Shown here in pieces: positions 1 to 6,664 of a stretch of 11,186 nucleotides of DNA. The translations under genes and the position numbers were made by a program. The stretch covers positions 1-11,186 of the forward strand of contig CAZBZK010000045.1 in assembly GCA_964496365.1 (NCBI GenBank). Reading direction: 5' to 3'. Every line of letters begins with the position of its first letter. Positions within the stretch are counted from its first letter, which is position 1. This stretch comes from AB-629-J13 sp964496365. Lineage in GTDB: Bacteria > Fidelibacterota > Marinisomatia > Marinisomatales > AB-629-J13. Under the pieces are notes generated by a model. That model ran no database searches. It saw only the letters and a program-made list of their open reading frames with translations, and was not told the DNA's origin.

Positions 1-75
1 AGCTTTGATCCTGATGTGGATTTAATCACAGTTGCAGGATTAAATACAATTGTTTCTGTGTTGGAAAACAAATGA
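1..75 (+). CDS. C-terminal end of an unidentified protein, possibly 2-isopropylmalate/citramalate synthase family
   Basis: Frame 1 is open from the first base to a TGA at 73-75 and encodes only the last 24 residues of a gene that starts outside the window. The peptide contains DVDLITVAGLNTIVSVLE. This aligns without gaps to the usual end of the LeuA allosteric domain, where a D-x-D-I-I-x-A-S pattern is followed by a final helix ending near A-L-N. The citramalate synthase ending would fit about as well. With so few residues this is a tentative family guess. The next gene starts 72 bases downstream on the same strand. Confidence 0.4.
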   Translation, partial: SFDPDVDLITVAGLNTIVSVLENK

Positions 76-79
76 AGGG

Positions 80-94
80 GTTGTTTGAAACAAC
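80..94. promoter_or_regulatory. 15-bp palindrome between the partial gene and the AlkB homologue
   Basis: GTTGTTTGAAACAAC is a perfect palindrome with 7-bp arms around one central base. It starts 5 nt after the stop codon at 75 and lies 53 nt before the ATG at 148. It is low in GC and has no T-run directly after it, so it makes a poor intrinsic terminator. A dimeric-repressor operator for the downstream gene is the other possibility. No factor can be named. Confidence 0.25.
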
Positions 95-147
95 ATTACT
101 GCATTCTTTTCCTACCTTACTTTCTGTTTTAAATTCGCATTGAAAAT

Positions 148-1176
148 ATGATGCAATACCTCAGATTTCTAATTTTACCCACTCTAATCATTTTAGCGCT
201 TTGGGCTTCAGTTTCAGGTCATCATTGGATATTGATCTATCTGGTTTTATTTAATGGTTTCATCGTTATTGGTGATGCTCTTTTAGGTGAGGATGCTGCA
301 ACTCCCACTTACCATTACCCCCAATTTTTAACCGGATTTCTTTATTTGAGCTTTCCCCTTTCATGTTTATTGTTGTCTGTATCAGCTTACATGACAGGAG
401 CCGAAACGTTACCTTTTTTTGAATCATTTATGGGTAATTTGTTTAACACAAATTTAGTAGAAAATAGAGATGAAACATCTTGGTGGCATTTAATTGGGTA
501 TGTCTGGGTTTCCGGTCTCATCCTTGCCTCTGGAGGGACATTAACAGGATATGAATTGGTCCATCATAAAAATGTAGGAACAAAAACCGACCCTGCCACT
601 GCTAGAGAAGGTGAGCCACTATTTAGGTTTTTTGTGAGAGCAACTTTACGAGAACATCGTAATGCATGGCATATTGAACGGACACATTTAAAAAGGCGAG
701 GACATTCTTTTTTTAGTGTTCATAATCAAATGTTAATTGGATATTTAAGGTCTATAATTGTTACGGCTTGGCTGTTTTTTGTTGGAGGGGTTTCGGGTGT
801 GTTCCTGTTTTTATTCATTATTCTGGTTGCAAAACTGGTTTTAGAAATTGTGAATTACATGGAGCATTATGAATTGGTTCGAATTTCCGGGACTCCGGTA
901 GAAAGCCGTCATTCTTGGAACAGCACTAAGCGATTAAGCAGTCTTCTTTTATATAACCTGACTCGTCATTCTCATCATCATGAGAAAGGGGGTCTTGAGT
1001 TTTGGAAATTAAAATCCTACATAGATACTCCTCAAGTGCCATATGGATATCTTTCTACTCTATATTTTGCCTTGTTTTTTCCAAATAAATTCCGGCAACG
1101 GATGAAACACAAACTAGACGAATGGTATCTTCAGCTCGCTTCTCAAGACGAGAAAAAACTCAGACTTGTTATATAA
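148..1176 (+). CDS. AlkB-family membrane hydroxylase homologue with a compressed, probably defective histidine core
   Basis: Integral-membrane di-iron hydroxylase family (alkane 1-monooxygenase, fatty-acid-desaturase fold). The N-terminal half has several hydrophobic helices (about 3-43, 60-82, 116-134) and a GDALLGED stretch like the family's conserved DxxxGxD. The C-terminal half is convincing: DPATAREGE, NYMEHYE (236-242, His240), RHSWNS (254-259) and LTRHSHHH (271-278). AlkB normally has HExxH and, about 30 residues later, EHxxGHH. Here both collapse into G-Y135-E-L-V-H139-H140-K-N-V-G-T, so about 30 residues are missing and the first His is Tyr. By motif count six of nine usual iron ligands remain. 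At 342 residues it is shorter than Pseudomonas AlkB (about 400). The reading frame is intact. It may be inactive or have another role. ATG at 148 is followed by a second ATG at 151, and no strong Shine-Dalgarno is visible. Confidence 0.8.
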   Translation: MMQYLRFLILPTLIILALWASVSGHHWILIYLVLFNGFIVIGDALLGEDAATPTYHYPQFLTGFLYLSFPLSCLLLSVSAYMTGAETLPFFESFMGNLFNTNLVENRDETSWWHLIGYVWVSGLILASGGTLTGYELVHHKNVGTKTDPATAREGEPLFRFFVRATLREHRNAWHIERTHLKRRGHSFFSVHNQMLIGYLRSIIVTAWLFFVGGVSGVFLFLFIILVAKLVLEIVNYMEHYELVRISGTPVESRHSWNSTKRLSSLLLYNLTRHSHHHEKGGLEFWKLKSYIDTPQVPYGYLSTLYFALFFPNKFRQRMKHKLDEWYLQLASQDEKKLRLVI

Positions 1177-1197
1177 GTTTTACCCCAAAATATTTCG

Positions 1198-1965
1198 ATG
1201 ATTCCAATAAAACCCTCCGGATTTCTGTTTGATTTGGATGGCGTATTCACCATCGGAAACTCTGTCATTCCCGGTGCTGTCGATGTAATTCAAAAGCTCA
1301 ATACTTACAATATTCCATTTCGTTTTTTAACGAATACAACCATGCGATCTCGGGCATCATTATTTCAAAAACTGATACAATTAAATTTTGATGTTAATGA
1401 AAACAATATCATTTCAGCTAATGTTGCTGGTGTGTTGAAATTGCGAAAAATGGGAAGTCCTTCATGTTTCCTCGCTTTGCTTCCGGATGCTCAAAAAGAT
1501 TATGCTGAATTTCAGAAAAACGAAAAACCTGATGTTATCGTGATTGGAGATTTGGGTAAGTCCTGGACGTTTGAATTTATGAACAAACTTTTTCGTATGA
1601 TCATGGACGGTGCTGAAATCTTAGCGCTTCATAAGGGCAAATATTATCAGATTGAAGACGGGCTTCAGCTAGACACTGGTGCCATCATAACTGGGCTTGA
1701 ATACGCCACAGGGAAGAAGGCAACCGTTGTAGGCAAACCGACAAGAGAGTTTTTCACTCTTGCCTTAAATGACCTAAAAATGAACAAAGACGAAGTGGTT
1801 ATGATTGGCGATGACTTAGAAAATGACGTGAGAGGAGCTCAAAAATGTGGAATAAAGGCAGGCTTGGTGAGAACCGGAAAATTTCGCCAAGATGTATTTG
1901 AGTCTTCTCATATTAAGCCGGACTTTGTACTTGATTCTATAGGGGAGTTATTGTTGTCCCGATAG
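1198..1965 (+). CDS. HAD-superfamily IIA hydrolase, NagD/LHPP (HDHD2)-like phosphatase
   Basis: Cytoplasmic phosphatase of the haloacid dehalogenase superfamily, with a C2-type cap. All four HAD motifs are visible: motif I FDLDGV with nucleophile Asp12 and acid/base Asp14; motif II LTNTT ending near Thr48; motif III Lys180 in VVGKP; and motif IV GDDLENDV with Asp205, Asp206 and Asp210. The cap segment HKGKYYQIEDGLQLDTGA resembles the LHPP/HDHD2 branch, whose animal members act on phosphohistidine, phospholysine or pyrophosphate. The bacterial substrate cannot be inferred. At 255 residues it is full length for the family. It begins 21 bp after the AlkB homologue and may share its transcript. 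It ends 17 bp from the convergent regulator gene, and no clear hairpin terminator lies between them. Confidence 0.88.
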   Translation: MIPIKPSGFLFDLDGVFTIGNSVIPGAVDVIQKLNTYNIPFRFLTNTTMRSRASLFQKLIQLNFDVNENNIISANVAGVLKLRKMGSPSCFLALLPDAQKDYAEFQKNEKPDVIVIGDLGKSWTFEFMNKLFRMIMDGAEILALHKGKYYQIEDGLQLDTGAIITGLEYATGKKATVVGKPTREFFTLALNDLKMNKDEVVMIGDDLENDVRGAQKCGIKAGLVRTGKFRQDVFESSHIKPDFVLDSIGELLLSR

Positions 1966-1982
1966 TTTATACTGAAAATTCT

Positions 1983-3539
1983 CTAATTATTCAAAATTTC
2001 CTCTTTTATCTCATCCACCCACGAAATTCTTTTCAATAGCTTTTTATCAACATCATCGCAGGTTTTTTCTCTGGGGCAATTGGATGGACGAGTACAAATC
2101 ATTACCACAGGGTTTTCTAATGCCTCCATAACCCACGAAATATTTAATATTAGTACAGAGGATTTTATTGCGTTTTTTACTGAATCTGGAATCATACCAG
2201 ATCCAGTTTCACGGCACACATCGTAAACCGATTGAATAAGAGTCTCAATCTCATATCCTTGTGTTTTCATCGTGGGTAATAAATCTATCCCTGCAGAAAC
2301 AATATGCGGATTCCCTGCAGCATCTTTAGTTCGGATCGCAATACATCCATACAATTGTAGCCGATTGTTTTGCTTCAATAAAGAAATTTGTTTGATTTCT
2401 CTCTGCCTGGTGTTTTGAAAAAGACGAAACAATGCCCACTGTTTGCAGGCAGGTACTCCTGACATCATACTACCCCAGGGAAGAGGAATGCCATTTCCAC
2501 AATAAGCGACTCTCAAAATTCCCGGAGGATAAATGTCAAAATAATGCCAATACTCGTATGGAGAAACAGCCGTCATCCTCCTTAAAAGAATAGAGGGTGT
2601 TAAACCAATCTCTTTAGCAGATGCGGTAGAATAACTGTTTCGTATTAAAAACTTTCTAAAAGGAATTCGAGGACAGAGCAAAGCACTGGCAAAAAAACTA
2701 CATTCAAAATCTCTCCACGCTAACAGTATATCTTTTTGGGTCACATCCCGAATATGCTCATTTGAAGGCCTTGGAGAACCCCCTATCTCTCCTCCGGTTG
2801 CATGACTGGATACCATACCATCTCCGCCATGCAATACTTTGTGTGCAATATGCAACGCCATTTCATAATTAAGCCTCTCAGGTTGATTTTGAAGTTGGCG
2901 ATTAATATGAACAATCTCTGGTTTCTCATAAAAAGAACGAAATAATGTTTTCACTTCAAATCCCGCATCGTTTTTTGTAAGAAATGGTGGTTTGTCAAAC
3001 CATTTTATGCTTAAACCAACACTTTGAAACAAATCATCAAGACGTTTTTTGGAAACAGGAAATCTTTTTCCTCCGATTTTTTCCGCTTCTTTTTCCATGT
3101 CCGTAAACCTGTTTTTGTTTTGTTCCTGATGAGTTCGAATCAAGGTGTGTGCAAATTGTCTGCCACTGGTTCCAGATTGAGTTAACAATTCTGGTATGGC
3201 TCTTTCAAGTAGTTGTTTTGAAAATAATACCCCGGGCTCAAGTTTTAACAAATTTGCAGGAAAAGTTACATCCGTTGGTTTGTCTCCTTCTGGGGTTTGG
3301 CTATCATCAAAAAACCAGCTAACCTCTTTTTGAAAAATCTCCGAAAACAAAGTCAATAGACTTTCAGAAGGCTGTCTTTTACCATTTTCAATTAAACTCA
3401 AATAGGAAACGCTGGGAGCAAACTTTTCATCTTTTCTGTGGCAAAGAAACACCAAGTCTTCCAGGGTCATTTTATTTTTTTTTCGTAGCGTTTTTATTTT
3501 TAACCCTAAAAAATGAGCCTTCTTCTGTGGTATGTTCAT
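1983..3539 (-). CDS. RamB/ScfR-type transcriptional regulator (XRE HTH plus ImmA/IrrE-like region)
   Basis: Probable regulator of the divergent glyoxylate-shunt genes. Residues are numbered from the ATG at 3539, giving 518 aa. An XRE helix-turn-helix spans about 11-77, with LKIKTLRKKNKMTLEDL and recognition helix SVSYLSLIENGKRQPS. A long middle section holds a degenerate ImmA/IrrE motif, H-K-V-L-H at 233-237, with Lys where the protease glutamate should be, so peptidase activity is unlikely. The C-terminal part carries Cys482, Cys488 and Cys494 in a CX5CX5C array (CTRPSNCPREKTC), like the Cys-rich end of RamB-family proteins. Known relatives (Corynebacterium RamB, Streptomyces ScfR) control acetate and short-chain acyl metabolism. 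An ATG at 3590 would add 17 residues. I prefer 3539 because GGA lies just upstream, the HTH begins about 10 residues in, and the extension would encode the operator-like repeats. ATG 3548 is a third option. Confidence 0.85.
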   Translation of the reverse strand: MNIPQKKAHFLGLKIKTLRKKNKMTLEDLVFLCHRKDEKFAPSVSYLSLIENGKRQPSESLLTLFSEIFQKEVSWFFDDSQTPEGDKPTDVTFPANLLKLEPGVLFSKQLLERAIPELLTQSGTSGRQFAHTLIRTHQEQNKNRFTDMEKEAEKIGGKRFPVSKKRLDDLFQSVGLSIKWFDKPPFLTKNDAGFEVKTLFRSFYEKPEIVHINRQLQNQPERLNYEMALHIAHKVLHGGDGMVSSHATGGEIGGSPRPSNEHIRDVTQKDILLAWRDFECSFFASALLCPRIPFRKFLIRNSYSTASAKEIGLTPSILLRRMTAVSPYEYWHYFDIYPPGILRVAYCGNGIPLPWGSMMSGVPACKQWALFRLFQNTRQREIKQISLLKQNNRLQLYGCIAIRTKDAAGNPHIVSAGIDLLPTMKTQGYEIETLIQSVYDVCRETGSGMIPDSVKNAIKSSVLILNISWVMEALENPVVMICTRPSNCPREKTCDDVDKKLLKRISWVDEIKEEILNN

Positions 3540-3548
3540 CGTTTCCAT

Positions 3549-3587
3549 TGTAAAATTTACATTGTAAAGTTTTATGTGTAAAGTTTT
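3549..3587. promoter_or_regulatory. Three direct repeats with 14-nt period, RamB-operator-like
   Basis: TGTAAAATTTA (3549-3559), TGTAAAGTTTT (3563-3573) and TGTAAAGTTTT (3577-3587) begin exactly 14 nt apart. The first also forms a palindrome, TGTAAA-A-TTTACA (3549-3561). The RamB consensus reported for Corynebacterium glutamicum, AA/GAACTTTGCAAA, reads TTTGCAAAGTTTT on the opposite strand. The two downstream repeats with two flanking bases match it at 11 of 13 positions and the first at 9. A weaker echo is GTTTAGTTTTCAT (3610-3622), and an inverted TTTACA lies at 3626-3631. The array is directly upstream of the preferred regulator start and 64 bp from aceB, so it could serve both directions. 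Binding is inferred. Confidence 0.6.
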
Positions 3588-3590
3588 CAT

Positions 3591-3650
3591 TTTAGTTGTA
3601 TTAAAAACAGTTTAGTTTTCATTCGTTTACAAAACAACTCATCGGCAATT
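3591..3650. promoter_or_regulatory. Divergent promoter region between the regulator and aceB
   Basis: Together with the repeat array this is the only space for the aceB promoter and probably for the regulator promoter. It is AT-rich. I could not find a convincing -35/-10 pair at standard spacing on either strand, nor a clear Shine-Dalgarno before aceB. The promoter role therefore rests on the divergent gene arrangement. Confidence 0.45.
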
Positions 3651-5243
3651 ATGAAAATGGTTCAAGAAAAAACAACAAGTACTGTGTTCCCTCAAGATGT
3701 TGAAATACATGGACAACTGTCGAAATCCTTTTTAGACATCCTAAATATTGATTCGTTGGTTTTTGTTGCTGGTCTTCAAAGAAAATTTAACAAAACAAGG
3801 AAACAGCTGGTGGGCAAGAGGATTGTATGCCAACAAAAAATAAATGAAGGAGAGTTTCCTGGTTTTCTACCTGAAACTGAACATATCCGGACAGAAAATT
3901 GGATTGTGAGTCCATTACCCCGAGACCTGCGAAACCGTAGAGTTGAAATCACTGGTCCTGTGGACAGAAAAATGATAATCAACGCATTAAATTCTCCCGT
4001 GAACGTATTTATGGCTGACTTTGAAGATTCAAACTCTCCAACATGGTCAAATACAATCAACGGACAAATTAATTTAAGAGATGCAGTAAACCGTACCATC
4101 ACTTATGAAAATCCAAAAACCGGAAAACACTATTCTTTAAGGAATAATCCGGCTGTGCTTATGGTACGCCCTCGAGGGTTGCATTTGGACGAAAAACAGG
4201 TTCTAATAGATGGAGAGCCGGTTTCTGCAAGTTTATTTGATTTTGGACTTTACTTTTTTCATAACGCTCAAACTCTTATTGATGAAGGATCGGGTCCTTA
4301 TTTTTATCTCCCGAAACTTGAAAATCACTTAGAGGCTCGGTTGTGGAACGATGTGTTTGTATATGCCCAGAATTCATTGAGAATTAAAACAGGATCTATC
4401 AAAGCAACCGTTTTAATTGAAACCATTTTAGCTGCCTTTGAAATGGATGAAATTCTTTTTGAGCTCCGAGAGCATTCCGCTGGATTAAATTGCGGTCGAT
4501 GGGATTATATCTTCAGTTTCATTAAAAAATTTCAGGCTCATAAACAATTTATTTTGCCCAATCGATCTGAAGTTACAATGAATCGACATTTTATGAAAAG
4601 TTACGTTGATCTTCTTGTTCAGACTTGTCACAAACGAAATGTCCATGCAATGGGTGGAATGGCTGCACAAATTCCAATAAAAAATGATGATAAAGCCAAC
4701 CAAATCGCTTTGGACAACGTTCGGTTAGATAAGGAAAGAGAAGTCAAGGCAGGACACGATGGAACATGGATTGCCCATCCCGGATTAGCAGACATTGCTC
4801 ATTCCGCTTTTAAATCTGAAATGTTAGGAGATAATCAAATAAATATCCATCGGACAGAAGTGAAGATAACAGCAGAAGATTTACTAAGGGTCCCAACAGG
4901 AACTATAACCGAAGAAGGAATTCGGCACAATATCCGAGTTGGAATTCAGTACATTTCTTCTTGGTTAAAAGGAAATGGGTGTGTTCCTTTATATCATTTA
5001 ATGGAAGATGCTGCTACAGCTGAAATTTGTCGATCACAGCTATGGCAGTGGGTTCATCATGGTGCTAAAACGAATACAGGTGAATTAATTACTTCAAATT
5101 TGTTTTTACATATTCTTGATGAAGAATGGTTACAGCTAAAAAATAATAATTCAAATCAGGCTGTGCTTTTGTTTAAAGATATGGTTTTAAAAGACGAGTT
5201 TGATGAGTTTCTAACATTATCTGCGTATAAAATTTTAAATTAA
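3651..5243 (+). CDS. aceB: Malate synthase A (glyoxylate shunt)
   Basis: Condenses glyoxylate with acetyl-CoA to malate in the cytoplasm, the second step of the glyoxylate bypass. The family signature is perfect at 273-288 (REHSAGLNCGRWDYIF). Other conserved blocks are FMADFEDSNSPTW, MVRPRGLHLDE with Arg173 as likely catalytic arginine, YLPKLENHLEARLWND, HAMGGMAAQIP, GHDGTWIAHPGL and the C-terminal LMEDAATAEI with Asp453 as likely general base. At 530 residues it has the usual length of the A isoform, not the longer G isoform. It is the first gene of an aceBA pair, with aceA starting 17 bp after its stop. It is divergent from the RamB-like regulator, so acetate- or fatty-acid-dependent control is likely. 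A second in-frame ATG two codons on (3657) is an equally plausible start. Confidence 0.97.
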   Translation: MKMVQEKTTSTVFPQDVEIHGQLSKSFLDILNIDSLVFVAGLQRKFNKTRKQLVGKRIVCQQKINEGEFPGFLPETEHIRTENWIVSPLPRDLRNRRVEITGPVDRKMIINALNSPVNVFMADFEDSNSPTWSNTINGQINLRDAVNRTITYENPKTGKHYSLRNNPAVLMVRPRGLHLDEKQVLIDGEPVSASLFDFGLYFFHNAQTLIDEGSGPYFYLPKLENHLEARLWNDVFVYAQNSLRIKTGSIKATVLIETILAAFEMDEILFELREHSAGLNCGRWDYIFSFIKKFQAHKQFILPNRSEVTMNRHFMKSYVDLLVQTCHKRNVHAMGGMAAQIPIKNDDKANQIALDNVRLDKEREVKAGHDGTWIAHPGLADIAHSAFKSEMLGDNQINIHRTEVKITAEDLLRVPTGTITEEGIRHNIRVGIQYISSWLKGNGCVPLYHLMEDAATAEICRSQLWQWVHHGAKTNTGELITSNLFLHILDEEWLQLKNNNSNQAVLLFKDMVLKDEFDEFLTLSAYKILN

Positions 5244-5246
5244 CAT

Positions 5247-5252
5247 AAGGAT
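5247..5252 (+). promoter_or_regulatory. Shine-Dalgarno site of aceA
   Basis: AAGGAT lies 8 nt before the ATG at 5261 and just after the aceB stop codon. It gives aceA its own ribosome entry within the aceBA transcript and supports the chosen start. Confidence 0.7.
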
Positions 5253-5260
5253 AACCAATC

Positions 5261-6664
5261 ATGGCAACTATTGAAAAAAATATAAGTTTATTATCTATCG
5301 AAGATAGAGCTATCGAAAGAGAAAAACATATTTTAAAACACTCTGTGGACGAAAACGATATTCTCCATATTAAAAAATTGTGGGAAAACGATTTGAGATG
5401 GAAAGGTATAAATCGACCCTTTACTCCTGAAGAGGTTCTCAGTCTTCGAGGAACTCTAAAGGTTCACCACACCTATGCGCAAGCAGGTGCTGAAAGACTA
5501 TGGCATCTCTTACAGACCGAAGATTACATCATCGCTTTGGGCGCATTGACAGGTAATCAAGCTGTGCAACAAGTGGAAGCTGGCTTGAAAGCCATTTATT
5601 TAAGTGGTTGGCAGGTCGCTGCAGACGCAAATCTCGCCGGTGAAATGTACCCAGACCAAAGCCTATATCCCAGTAATAGTGTTCCGGCAGTAGTCAAGCG
5701 GATAAACAATGCACTCCGCAGAGCGGATCAAATTCAAGTCTTAGATGGACGAAAGGATGGCCCGTACTGGTTTGCTCCCATTATAGCAGATGCTGAGGCA
5801 GGGTTTGGTGGTCCCCTCAACGCCTTCGAATTAATGAGAGGAATGATAGAAGGGGGTGCTGCAGGTGTTCATTTTGAAGACCAACTTGCTTCTGCAAAAA
5901 AATGTGGTCATATGGGAGGGAAAGTGCTTGTGCCCACACAAGAATTTGTCACGAAACTTATTGCCGCAAGACTTGCCGCTGACATCGCCGGTGTATCGAC
6001 AATTCTTATTGCCAGAACCGATGCAGACGCCGCAAAATTGATAACCAGCAATATTGACGAAAGAGATCGTCCGTTTATCACAGATGAGCCTCGAACGTCC
6101 GAAGGGTTTTATCGAATCAGAGGAGGAATTGAAATGGCAATTGCCAGAGGTATTGCTTATGCTCCTTACTCAGATATGATTTGGTGCGAAACTTCCCATC
6201 CTGACCTCAATGAAGCCAAACAGTTTGCAGAAGGGATAAAAAAGGAATATCCAGACAAATTACTGAGTTATAACTGTTCTCCGTCCTTTAACTGGAAGCG
6301 GCATCTGGATGATGCTACCATTGCAAAATTTCAACGGGAATTGGCTGCAATGGGATACAAGTTCCAGTTCGTAACCTTGGCTGGATTCCATGCATTAAAC
6401 CTTGGAATGTTCGACCTTGCAAGAAGCTACAAAAAGGATGGGATGTTGGCTTACTCCAATTTTCAAGAAGTTGAGTTTGAACACGAACGAACAGGTGGAT
6501 ACATGGCAACTACCCACCAAAAATTTGTAGGAACCGGTTATTTTGATCGAGTCATTAATTGTGTTTCTGGTGGAGAAAGTTCCGTGGGTGCTTTGAGTGG
6601 TTCCACGGAGGAAGAACAGTTTTCCGGTAATGGTGTTTCACCGGCTGAGAAATTAGTTGCTTAA
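5261..6664 (+). CDS. aceA: Isocitrate lyase (glyoxylate shunt)
   Basis: Cleaves isocitrate to succinate and glyoxylate, supplying the glyoxylate used by the preceding malate synthase. The signature hexapeptide is KKCGHM at 213-218, with catalytic Cys215. Also present are SGWQVAADANLAG, MYPDQSLYPSNSVPAVV, ADAEAGFGGPLNAFELM, HFEDQLAS, ARTDADAA, YNCSPSFNW and the closing GTGYFDRV...LSGSTEEEQF. It is almost colinear with the E. coli enzyme as I remember it (434 aa). The extra length is a charged N-terminal extension of roughly 30 residues and about 14 residues after the usual QF ending. No isocitrate dehydrogenase kinase/phosphatase gene follows, so any control seen here would be transcriptional. 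Its stop overlaps by 4 bp the stop of the convergent flavoprotein gene. Confidence 0.97.
   Translation: MATIEKNISLLSIEDRAIEREKHILKHSVDENDILHIKKLWENDLRWKGINRPFTPEEVLSLRGTLKVHHTYAQAGAERLWHLLQTEDYIIALGALTGNQAVQQVEAGLKAIYLSGWQVAADANLAGEMYPDQSLYPSNSVPAVVKRINNALRRADQIQVLDGRKDGPYWFAPIIADAEAGFGGPLNAFELMRGMIEGGAAGVHFEDQLASAKKCGHMGGKVLVPTQEFVTKLIAARLAADIAGVSTILIARTDADAAKLITSNIDERDRPFITDEPRTSEGFYRIRGGIEMAIARGIAYAPYSDMIWCETSHPDLNEAKQFAEGIKKEYPDKLLSYNCSPSFNWKRHLDDATIAKFQRELAAMGYKFQFVTLAGFHALNLGMFDLARSYKKDGMLAYSNFQEVEFEHERTGGYMATTHQKFVGTGYFDRVINCVSGGESSVGALSGSTEEEQFSGNGVSPAEKLVA

Noticed and set aside
655..678. EHRNAWH in the AlkB homologue read as the second iron-binding motif (EHxxGHH).
   Set aside because: The downstream alignment (DPATAREGE before it, RRGHSFFSVHNQML after it) puts this stretch in the helix that follows the second motif in AlkB proteins. 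The real remnant of motif two is HHKNVGT at 139-145.
1966..1982. Bidirectional terminator between the HAD gene and the regulator.
   Set aside because: The 17-bp gap and its flanks are A/T-rich but contain no GC stem or perfect inverted repeat.
2829..2846. ImmA/IrrE metallopeptidase active site in the regulator.
   Set aside because: The motif reads HKVLH, with Lys replacing the catalytic Glu, and regulators of the RamB/ScfR type are not known to need peptidase activity.
3549..3631. Short regular repeats considered as a CRISPR or iteron array.
   Set aside because: Units are about 11 bp at 14-nt spacing with no variable spacers and no cas or replication genes nearby. The position between regulator and target fits an operator better.
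3776..4102. 108-codon antisense reading frame inside aceB.
   Set aside because: It lies wholly opposite a strongly conserved malate synthase segment and encodes no recognisable motif.
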